A stretch of DNA of 64,000 nucleotides from an uncultured Desulfobulbus sp. (lineage in GTDB: Bacteria; Desulfobacterota; Desulfobulbia; Desulfobulbales; Desulfobulbaceae): the NCBI RefSeq assembly GCF_963664075.1, contig NZ_OY760916.1, positions 2,296,001-2,360,000 on the forward strand, in the 5' to 3' direction. A program made the translations under genes and the position numbers. Every line of letters starts with the position of its first letter. The stretch's first letter is position 1. Below the pieces are notes generated by a model that saw only the letters and a program-made list of their open reading frames with translations, was not told the origin of the DNA and made no database searches. Shown piece after piece: positions 16,814-23,120 of the stretch.

Positions 16814-17275
16814 CTCTGTGAAAATGTTGTCTCATTAAAAATGATACCTGAATCTGTGACCGCCCGCCGCCACGGATCCAAGATTTCCTTTCGCAGTCCT
16901 GGTGAAGGGGTCACGTCGTCGTGGACTTCGACCAGAAATATTCGTTTTTGCACCAGGTTGGATCAAGAAAAACTGTGTATCCCCCGTTGCCTTCCCCCTC
17001 CACTTTTACTCGTTTTCGTTCCTTTATTGCAACAGCATATTTCAGCCCCTCCGTCTTTTATTAGACGCGTCTAATTTTACAGTTGACAGGAGCTCCTATC
17101 AAAGTTAGTCTCGCCTGAGTCAAATTCGTTATTCCCGTATACAGCCCCGTAAACGATATCGCGAACTTCGTACCATACCGATTTCATAATCGGAGATCTT
17201 AAGCGTTTTAACTCTTTACAAGGGTATCAATGTTCAAAATTTTTGCACTTTACACTTGATCAAAGGAGGCCTGAT
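16814..17275. other. Intergenic region with promoter for small membrane proteins
   Basis: This 462-bp region has no convincing gene. It contains the 16-bp palindrome at 17060, the candidate promoter at 17083-17111 and a 5' leader of about 160 bases before the first small gene. A CCGATT/AATCGG hairpin lies in the leader near 17178-17193. Short frames here lack coding character. Confidence 0.6.
17060..17111 (+). promoter_or_regulatory. TTAG-N6-CTAA palindrome and downstream promoter
   Basis: ATTAGACGCGTCTAAT at 17060-17075 is a perfect 16-bp palindrome. Its CTAA half-site ends 8 bp before TTGACA (17083-17088), which is followed after 17 bp by a weak -10, TAGTCT (17106-17111). The same 8-bp gap is found at the promoter near 18988. 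The position centred near -50 suggests an activator or co-regulator site. Confidence 0.5.
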
Positions 17276-17410
17276 ATGTTTGCATTTATACCAATAGCGT
17301 GCAGTGTAGCCACAGCCCTGACATGTGTCCTTGCCCTGCAGACCGGCAAAGGGACCATGCGAACCCTAGGACGAAGAAAGAGACGAAATGCCAGAAAAGC
17401 TCGATCGTGA
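17276..17410 (+). CDS. 44-residue membrane peptide with basic tail
   Basis: This short gene encodes a hydrophobic segment (residues 1-22) followed by a strongly basic C-terminus rich in Arg and Lys. A consensus AAAGGAGG ribosome site lies 7 bp before the ATG, which is the main support for translation. Its end overlaps the next gene by 23 bp, so the two are likely co-translated. The topology suggests a single-pass inner-membrane peptide with a cytoplasmic basic tail. No family is recognised. Confidence 0.55.
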   Translation: MFAFIPIACSVATALTCVLALQTGKGTMRTLGRRKRRNARKARS

Positions 17411-17678
17411 GACCAAAAAAGAAATTGCCAAGATTGGCATGACAGCCACCCTTGGCATTACGGTGATAACGGCGCCCTTTTTAAAGGGCAATCGGTTGAT
17501 GAAAAACCTGCACACAGGTGCGGGTGTGGCCCTGGTCGCTTTCAGTCTCTGGCATCAGTTTCTTTACCAGCCAGAAAAGCGGACAACCAAAGTGAAATCG
17601 CTAACTCCGAGAACAGATTTGTCCCCTGCTCCGGTTGCTGCATCAGATTCGGCAACCGACCTGCCCCCTTCTGCTTAG
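17388..17678 (+). CDS. Small membrane protein with two spaced histidines
   Basis: This 96-residue protein has two hydrophobic segments (about residues 15-30 and 43-60). The second contains His residues 14 apart (LHTG...LWHQF), a spacing also seen in b-type heme-binding helices such as DUF4405 or cytochrome b561-like proteins. A Pro/Ala-rich tail follows. It overlaps the 44-residue gene upstream. A heme-binding role is inference from two residues only. Confidence 0.55.
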   Translation: MPEKLDRETKKEIAKIGMTATLGITVITAPFLKGNRLMKNLHTGAGVALVAFSLWHQFLYQPEKRTTKVKSLTPRTDLSPAPVAASDSATDLPPSA

Positions 17679-17700
17679 ACATTTTCTCCGCCACATACCA

Positions 17701-17735
17701 ACACCCCGCACCGCATGATTTGTGGTGCGGGGTGT
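17701..17735 (+). terminator. GC-rich terminator-like hairpin
   Basis: Twelve-base perfect arms ACACCCCGCACC and GGTGCGGGGTGT flank an 11-base loop. The hairpin is 22 bp after the stop of the small membrane protein gene. The U-tract is poor, so termination efficiency is uncertain. Confidence 0.6.
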
Positions 17736-17831
17736 CTCGTATTGTCTAACGAGGGATGATTTCCTAGAAGAATTCGGGGTGAGGGGGCATCAATGACTGC
17801 TTACGATAACGTCACATGAATTATGTGAAAC

Positions 17832-17940
17832 TTGATGGCAACGTAAAAAGTCAAAAAACTATAATCTGGCCTTAATAAATTCAGCTTGTTACGCAGCTCG
17901 GAACGTCGTTCTCGGTGCTTTTTACGAGAACGACAGTCTT
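17832..17940 (+). repeat. Dispersed repeat, copy C
   Basis: This copy has the same block order as copy B: TTGATGGCAACGTAAAAAGTC, an AATAAATTCAG block, then GCAGCTCGGAACGTCGTTCTCGG-type core and CGAGAACGAC arm. It is fused to the 3' end of the gene on the minus strand, whose last 19 codons and stop are read from the repeat. Confidence 0.75.
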
Positions 17941-18747
17941 GGGTCTGACGGCATCCGCGCCCCTACAGCAGGTGCAACTTCCGATCCGCCGGGCAAGCTT
18001 CTCATACCAATCTGTATCATCCAATAGACGTAACACCGCCTGCATGAGTTTTTCCATGCTTTCGTGAGTTGTGACCCTTTCTTCTGCCCGCCGCAGGCAC
18101 ACCCAGGCCCCGCACCGATTGTTGATCAAGGTGACGAGCTCGTCTGCAGTGGCAATCAATGCCTCTGGTTCCGTGGCCAGGTCACCGGCCCGCAGAAGGA
18201 GCAGGTCCGCCAGCACTCTATCGCCGGTAATGGCAAGCACCTTACGCGCAAGAAAAAGACAGCTGCCATGATCGGTTGCTCGCCTTCTTGCCTGCTGCAA
18301 GATTTCGCGTCCGGCCTCCAGGTCGCCAAGCTCCTGCACGACCTGCTCTGCGATTCCTGCCAATTCCTTCACACACTCGCAAAAATTCGCTGCTGCTCGA
18401 TAGAGTCGCAGAGCAAGGGTTCTATCCCTGAGATATGTATGGCAATATCGAGCCATCTGCGCATGATCGCCACTTGATTTGAGCGTATATATCGTTTCGG
18501 AAGCTAGAATTTTTGCGATCTCACGATCATTCAGCAAGCTGACAACCGCACTGATCAGAATCTGGTAATCCTCAAGGGTGGCACAAGATCGCCGTGCGAT
18601 TTCCAGGGCCCTTGACATCCCCGCACTGTTGTTGGCAAGGGCAAAGTTCGCCGCAAGTTGCGTAAAGTCTGAAGTGGTACGACACTGCTCATAGCGCAGT
18701 AGCTTCAGGTCATCGCCTGCTTCGCTGTATGTTTGAGATAACGCCAT
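17881..18747 (-). CDS. Alpha-helical repeat protein, C-terminus supplied by a repeat
   Basis: This 288-residue protein is predicted almost wholly alpha-helical, with Ala/Leu-rich segments resembling TPR or HEAT repeats and scattered cysteines, including CTCC near the end. I do not recognise the family. Its last 19 residues, starting KTVVLVKSTENDV, are encoded inside dispersed repeat copy C, so the original terminus was probably replaced or extended by the insertion. An AGGAAAC site precedes the ATG. It is divergent from the DUF2325 gene, with three TTAG-N6-CTAA sites in between, so shared regulation is likely. Confidence 0.6.
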   Translation of the reverse strand: MALSQTYSEAGDDLKLLRYEQCRTTSDFTQLAANFALANNSAGMSRALEIARRSCATLEDYQILISAVVSLLNDREIAKILASETIYTLKSSGDHAQMARYCHTYLRDRTLALRLYRAAANFCECVKELAGIAEQVVQELGDLEAGREILQQARRRATDHGSCLFLARKVLAITGDRVLADLLLLRAGDLATEPEALIATADELVTLINNRCGAWVCLRRAEERVTTHESMEKLMQAVLRLLDDTDWYEKLARRIGSCTCCRGADAVRPKTVVLVKSTENDVPSCVTS

Positions 18748-19088
18748 CGCTCTGTTTCCTATTGAGGCTAGTAGTAAAAAAGTATCGTCCTATTCGCTCC
18801 ACAGGCAAACTCGGATCCAAACCGACGTACCTGAGCCAATAAAAGTTAGATTAAACTAATAATATTGTCAATTGAAAAATTGACCTGGAATTTTTCTCCC
18901 CCTCCATCTACAGACAAGCAAAAAAAATCATATTTTACAGTGTATTAGAATATAATATATACAAATTAGGTAACTCTAAAAAATTTATTGACATTTTCCC
19001 TCGCAACCGTCATGATAGCAAATATTAGACAACGCTAAAAAAGTAAAATCAACTTAACACTTTCCGATCGAGTCTTGAGGTGTGCTTT
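18748..19088. promoter_or_regulatory. Divergent control region with three TTAG-N6-CTAA sites
   Basis: Three exact motifs lie at 18846-18859, 18966-18979 and 19025-19038. A minus-strand promoter TTGACA (18871-18866) is followed after 6 bp by the first site, which overlaps the presumed -10. A plus-strand TTGACA (18988-18993), preceded by the second site with an 8-bp gap, pairs with CATGAT at 19011-19016. The third site lies near +8. The region is very AT-rich. Confidence 0.55.
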
Positions 19089-20345
19089 ATGAATACGATC
19101 ACCGTGGCTTCACGTCCCCTGGCCAAACGACCAATCTGGGAGATTGAACCTTGCTTCAAATGTGCCCTTGTCGGCACCTGTCTGAGCCGGGCGGAATTAC
19201 GAAAATTAGGCAAAGAAAAGGTCTACAAAACACCATCCAAGCTTGATGATTATCAGCTCCACACCCATTTCATCCAAATCTCGGACACTTCGGATGACTC
19301 AGGACGCGCCCTGCAGAAATACCTCTCAAAAAAATACCGCAGCCATCAGAAAAAATACCAGATGGTCAGGGATGAGTCAGAGGTTCTGGCGCTATGGAAA
19401 CAGGATCTGGCCGAGGGAAAAATTGATGCCGCCTGGTGGAGTGTGCTGGTGCACCCCTACGCCTCGGCCAGTCTTGTCAGCCGTTGTTATGGCGAGCTGC
19501 ATATGCTGAGTCATGACTGCACCAACAGCATGTATCGCACACGTAAACTCATCGCTGAGCTGCGTTCAAAGCTGGCGATGATCGAGGAGGTCATGGGATC
19601 TGAACGACAACAGTTTAGAAAGGATAGAAAGATACTCTTGGCTGAGAACACTGCCCTGCAAGAGGAGCTTACCGCCACCAGGACCGCCCTTGACAAAGCG
19701 GAGTCAGCACTGAAAGATCCCCGGGATAGAGCGACGGCAATCAACCAAAAGCTCGAACAGAAACAGGAGCTCATCGAGAGTATACGCCAGGACAACAACA
19801 TTCTGGTTGGCCAGCTCGATGCGCTGAGTGAAGAGGCGGATACCCTGCGCAGCAGGGTCGCCCGCCAGGACAGTCAGGTGCAACAGTTAAAAGAGGCGAA
19901 CAACTCCCTGGAACAACGCTGCCAGGAGCAGGCGCGGGAACTGGCCGTACTGGAGAGAGATTTCTTTGATCGATTGGGTGATGAGCAAAGCCCCTGTTCG
20001 GTTTGCGCCGACAAGGATACATCCAACTGCCCCGGACTGAATCTCTGTGGGAAAACCGTGCTCTATGTGGGCGGGTTGCACAAAATGGTCCCTCACTATC
20101 GCCAGTTGGTTGAACAGTCAGGGGGCCGTTTTCTCCACCACGATGGAGGGAAAGAGGCTTCTCGGAACATGCTGCCGAAGTTACTGAACACAGCGGACGC
20201 TGTTCTCTGCCCCATAGACTGTGTCAGTCATGACGCCTGCAAGTGTGTCAAAAAAATGTGTAAACGATACCAAAAACCTTTTGTTCCCATGCGCAGCTCC
20301 GGGCTCTCATCCCTGGCTCGGGGACTGAGTGACATTGTGCAATAA
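19089..20345 (+). CDS. DUF2325-domain coiled-coil protein, Cys-rich
   Basis: This 418-residue protein has an N-terminal Cys motif (PCFKCALVGTC, residues 21-31), a long coiled coil (about 150-300), and a CSVC...CPGLNLC cysteine cluster. A C-terminal DUF2325 domain begins with VLYVGGLHKMVPHYR and has CPIDCVSHDACKCVKKMCK. DUF2325 proteins have no established biochemical role that I can state. The cysteines suggest metal binding or redox sensing. The start at 19089 is chosen because GAGG lies 8 bp upstream; a GTG at 19080 would overlap it. It heads an operon with a small Cys protein and a flavodoxin. Confidence 0.75.
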   Translation: MNTITVASRPLAKRPIWEIEPCFKCALVGTCLSRAELRKLGKEKVYKTPSKLDDYQLHTHFIQISDTSDDSGRALQKYLSKKYRSHQKKYQMVRDESEVLALWKQDLAEGKIDAAWWSVLVHPYASASLVSRCYGELHMLSHDCTNSMYRTRKLIAELRSKLAMIEEVMGSERQQFRKDRKILLAENTALQEELTATRTALDKAESALKDPRDRATAINQKLEQKQELIESIRQDNNILVGQLDALSEEADTLRSRVARQDSQVQQLKEANNSLEQRCQEQARELAVLERDFFDRLGDEQSPCSVCADKDTSNCPGLNLCGKTVLYVGGLHKMVPHYRQLVEQSGGRFLHHDGGKEASRNMLPKLLNTADAVLCPIDCVSHDACKCVKKMCKRYQKPFVPMRSSGLSSLARGLSDIVQ

Positions 20346-20369
20346 CTATTACCAAGAACGGATTTCATC

Positions 20370-20723
20370 ATGGATATACAACCACTTCAGACAGTCTACC
20401 GGGACGGCAACCTCCATATCAGCCTTGATGGCCCCTTTACCTCGGAGACAGCCCTGCAGCTCTCCAATACCATTGCCACTGATTATTATGGAGAAGGCAA
20501 TATTTTCGTGCACACCGGTAGGGTATCAGCCATTTCCCCCCAAAGTCGGGTCACCTTTGAAGAAATGACGGAGATACTTGCTCTACCGCGCAAGAAGATC
20601 TATCTCACCGGCCAGAATGGGCTGAAGATAGGCCCCAACAAAGTTCGAGTCATCGTCTATGATCCCCTTGATAAGGGCTGCTGTGGCAACTGTCATGATG
20701 GTGAACATTCGGCTGACACCTGA
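20370..20723 (+). CDS. Small protein with CCGNCH C-terminal motif, unknown
   Basis: This 117-residue soluble protein has a beta/alpha pattern and ends in GCCGNCHDGEH, a cluster of Cys and His that could bind a metal or heme. No family is recognised with confidence. It follows the DUF2325 gene by 24 bp and precedes the flavodoxin gene by 75 bp on the same strand, implying a shared operon and a possible redox partnership. Whether CxxCH is a true heme c site is doubtful, because no signal peptide is present and the motif reads CGNCH. Confidence 0.6.
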   Translation: MDIQPLQTVYRDGNLHISLDGPFTSETALQLSNTIATDYYGEGNIFVHTGRVSAISPQSRVTFEEMTEILALPRKKIYLTGQNGLKIGPNKVRVIVYDPLDKGCCGNCHDGEHSADT

Positions 20724-20798
20724 GGGTCCGAACGCCTACACTCATCACATCACGTAACAGTGTAATTTTTATCCACACCAAGTAAGGAGACAAGCACC

Positions 20799-21245
20799 AT
20801 GGCAAAAACACTGATCGTCTATGGTTCAACCACAGGAAACACTGAAAACACCGCCATTGAAATCGGCAATGTACTCGGGAAAGAGGGGCATGAAGTCGTG
20901 ATTCAGGATGTCAGCAAAAGCAAGGTGGCAGACCTGGGAAATGGGTATGACCTCACCCTGCTGGGCTCATCGACCTGGGGCGATGACGAGATCGAGTTTC
21001 AGGAGGACTTTGCCTCCTTTTTTGAAGAGATGGACAACGCAGATCTCAAAGATAAAAAAGTGGCTGTCTTTGGATGTGGCGATTCCAGTTATACCTACTT
21101 CTGCGGTGCGGTTGACGAGCTCCAGGCCAAAGTTGAGAGCCTGGGGGGCAAGGTGGTGGTCGAGTCACTGAAAATTGATGGCGATCCGGGTGATGTCAAC
21201 GATGAGATCGTCGACTGGGCTAAGGAGGTGGCGGCGGCTCTGTAA
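20799..21245 (+). CDS. Flavodoxin
   Basis: This 148-residue protein is a short-chain flavodoxin. The FMN phosphate loop GSTTGNTENT lies near residues 8-17, a STWGDDEIEFQ loop near 58, and a CGDSSYTYFCGAVD segment around 90-103. It carries low-potential electrons in place of ferredoxin, often under iron limitation, which is known of the family. An AAGGAGA site precedes the ATG. Its position after the DUF2325 and Cys-motif genes suggests the cluster manages redox or iron stress. Confidence 0.93.
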   Translation: MAKTLIVYGSTTGNTENTAIEIGNVLGKEGHEVVIQDVSKSKVADLGNGYDLTLLGSSTWGDDEIEFQEDFASFFEEMDNADLKDKKVAVFGCGDSSYTYFCGAVDELQAKVESLGGKVVVESLKIDGDPGDVNDEIVDWAKEVAAAL

Positions 21246-21264
21246 GCTGCATTTTATTCTCCAG

Positions 21265-21296
21265 GAGGCGTTCTCGATTGTATTCGGGAACGCCTC
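21265..21296 (+). terminator. Hairpin between the flavodoxin and HU genes
   Basis: The arms GAGGCGTTCTCG and CGGGAACGCCTC (one mismatch) flank an 8-base loop, 20 bp after the flavodoxin stop. There is no strong U-tract. It probably separates the flavodoxin operon from the HU gene. Confidence 0.5.
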
Positions 21297-21326
21297 ACTT
21301 CTCTGCTCCACTATCCGGGATATACC

Positions 21327-21617
21327 ATGAACAAGGGTGAACTCATCACCATACTTGCAGGCGAATGCGGCATGAGTAAAGAGGCCACCGGCAAGGTGGT
21401 CAATTCGTTACTGACCATCATCTCTCAGGCGCTGGCAACAGAGGATAAGGTCAAACTGGTGGGGTTTGGAACATTTACTGTCTCACGACGACCAGCGCGC
21501 AGGGTCCGCCTTCCACAAACGGGAAAGCTGATCGAGATCCCCGCACGAAAGTCGGTCCGTTTCAAACCTGGCGCTCAGATTCGGGAGAGTGTTCAAGCTC
21601 AGGAGCTGGATCCATGA
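21327..21617 (+). CDS. HU-family DNA-binding protein
   Basis: This 96-residue protein has the HU/IHF fold. The N-terminal helices begin MNKGELITILA, followed by VKLVGFGTF and the DNA-clasping arm RPARRVRLPQTGKLIEIPARKS. A C-terminal extension FKPGAQIRESVQ completes the family pattern. It bends and compacts DNA as a dimer. It sits after the flavodoxin hairpin and before accessory DNA. Without a specific IHF signature, HU-like is the safest call. Confidence 0.92.
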   Translation: MNKGELITILAGECGMSKEATGKVVNSLLTIISQALATEDKVKLVGFGTFTVSRRPARRVRLPQTGKLIEIPARKSVRFKPGAQIRESVQAQELDP

Positions 21618-22002
21618 CCTGGTCCATTCGCTGCTCCCGTACCACGTGGCTTTCTCAGGCCTTGACCACCAGAATCTTCATTGCCATGCCGCCACCCAAA
21701 GCATAGCGGCTCCCATCTTTAGCCCGAATTTCATCTGCTGGTGCTCTGATAGAGCATGGATCGATTTGTACTCAGCCAACATTTTTTCTATCGCTCCCCA
21801 TGTCCGAACCAAAAACTGAATCAAAATAGTCGACATTCGACATGAGATAATATCGAGAGAAAAGCCCCCTTTTGGTTTTTTTCGTACTGATGTAAAAAGA
21901 CTCGTTCGGACTTGTCCGTAATAACATTGTTGACACTCAAAAAATAAAAACGTATACTTGTAAATGTAACAACAATGTTACCACTTTCATAGGGGTGAAA
22001 TT
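21618..22002. promoter_or_regulatory. mazEF control region with flanking 10-bp inverted repeat
   Basis: No gene is seen in this 385-bp stretch. Near its end a strong sigma-70 promoter, TTGACA (21930-21935), N17, TATACT (21953-21958), precedes mazE. The perfect arms TAACATTGTT (21922-21931) and AACAATGTTA (21971-21980) bracket it. One overlaps the -35 box and the other lies beyond the -10 box, as expected for an autoregulatory operator bound by MazE or MazEF. Confidence 0.6.
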
Positions 22003-22254
22003 ATGAGAACAACAGTAAGAAAAATTGGGAATAGCTTGGGAAGTATTATCCCCGCGCCAGTGGCGAGAGAGTTTGCGCTTGAAGCCGGCAGCGAGATTGA
22101 AATCTCAATGAAGGACGGCAAAATCATAATTGAACCAATTTCTGAGATAAAACGGTTACCGTTTTCCGAAAAGGATCTACTCAAGGGATTAACAGCTCAC
22201 ACGGCCCATGCGGATGAACTGTCTGAAATTTCACCGACAGAGTGGGGTGAATAG
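22003..22254 (+). CDS. mazE: MazE-like AbrB-fold antitoxin
   Basis: This 83-residue protein has an N-terminal SpoVT/AbrB swapped-hairpin domain (RKIGNSLGSIIPAPVAREFAL...GSEIEI) and an acidic C-terminal tail that would bind and block MazF. It probably represses its own promoter through the AbrB domain. A GGGGTG site lies upstream of the ATG. The stop TAG overlaps the GTG start of the toxin gene by one base, which couples synthesis. Confidence 0.9.
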   Translation: MRTTVRKIGNSLGSIIPAPVAREFALEAGSEIEISMKDGKIIIEPISEIKRLPFSEKDLLKGLTAHTAHADELSEISPTEWGE

Positions 22255-22604
22255 TGGCTCGTTACACTCCTGATCGAAACGATATTGTCTGGCTTGATTT
22301 TGAGCCAACAAAAGGCCGTGAGATAGGCAAATACCGGCCAGCTCTGGTTTTGTCGAGCAAAGCCTATAACCGGCAAACCGGCTTATTGATTTGCTGCCCT
22401 ATAAGCACCAGTATCAGAGGGGGGATAACGGAAGTTCCTATCCATAACCTTGATAAGCCCTCTGTTGTTGCGGCCAGCCTCATACAGACGCTGTCTTGGC
22501 AGAATCGAGCCGCCAAGAAAATTACGACCGCTGAGGCAGGGGTTCTGGATGATGTGCTTTATCGTCTGATTCCACTGATTGGTGGTGGAAACCTTCTAAA
22601 CTGA
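22254..22604 (+). CDS. mazF: MazF-like endoribonuclease toxin
   Basis: This 116-residue toxin of the MazF/PemK fold has RGDIVWLDF-like beginnings (NDIVWLDFEPTKGREIGKYRPALVLS), an LLICCPIST strand and an HNLDKPSVV segment. It also has the SLIQTLSWQNR segment that corresponds to the conserved DQ/Thr region of the dimer core. These toxins cleave mRNA at short sequences, and this one's specificity cannot be read here. It uses the GTG start overlapping the mazE stop. Confidence 0.9.
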   Translation: MARYTPDRNDIVWLDFEPTKGREIGKYRPALVLSSKAYNRQTGLLICCPISTSIRGGITEVPIHNLDKPSVVAASLIQTLSWQNRAAKKITTAEAGVLDDVLYRLIPLIGGGNLLN

Positions 22605-22611
22605 ACATGAA

Positions 22612-22779
22612 TCAAAATGTAAGCGATCAGGGGGAGCAACAAAAGTGCTGGCCTCCTCGGATTTGTAAGCGATTGTGGGGTGCCTTCGAAACTAGGCATC
22701 GGCCTGTGCAGCGTACACCTGTACGTAAATAGGCCGATAACACCGCAGATTCGGTGCCCCGTGATCGCTTACATCAAAA
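22612..22779. mobile_element. MITE-like element with nested inverted repeats
   Basis: The ends ATGTAAGCGATCA (22617-22629) and TGATCGCTTACAT (22762-22774) are perfect inverted repeats, extended by G/C-rich bases. A third related copy, TGTAAGCGAT-GTGGGG, begins at 22664. A central hairpin ATCGGCCT...AGGCCGAT closes the middle. The element is noncoding and about 160 bp. It separates mazF from a small gene, consistent with a miniature inverted-repeat element or REP cluster. Confidence 0.6.
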
Positions 22780-22796
22780 TAGCCGAGAGGCGAGCA

Positions 22797-23009
22797 ATGC
22801 ACAGAGACTGGACCAACGCCAAAAATGAAGACATCGAAATTCGCATAGATTTAGTGCGGCCAGAAACCAGTGTTGAATACAGGTTTATTGACGATTTTTC
22901 AAAAGCAGGATGGCAAGCCAACCCTTTTCAGAGCGTAAATTTTCGTTGCGGTGCTGGTGATGAGAAGGAAGCTCTTAAAGCCGTTGATAAATGGCTTGAG
23001 AACTCCTGA
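22797..23009 (+). CDS. Small protein of unknown function
   Basis: This 70-residue protein is unrecognised: acidic N-terminal half, then AGWQANPFQSVNFRCGAG and a helical end (EALKAVDKWLENS). The ATG at 22797 is preceded by GAGAGGCGAG. Upstream in-frame sequence to 22680 lies in the MITE-like element and is unlikely to be coding. It sits among accessory genes and may be a further small cargo gene. Confidence 0.45.
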   Translation: MHRDWTNAKNEDIEIRIDLVRPETSVEYRFIDDFSKAGWQANPFQSVNFRCGAGDEKEALKAVDKWLENS

Positions 23010-23120
23010 AAGTGAAACAAAACATTCGATCCAGATTGAGAAGGTACGTATAAATTTCAATTTTCTAATATCGAGGCTTACGAGTGTCTCTAATACAATC
23101 TTTGTCTTTTTTTCTCCTCT

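Noticed and set aside
20370-20723. c-type heme attachment in the CCGNCH motif
   Set aside because: No signal peptide for export to the periplasm where heme attachment takes place.
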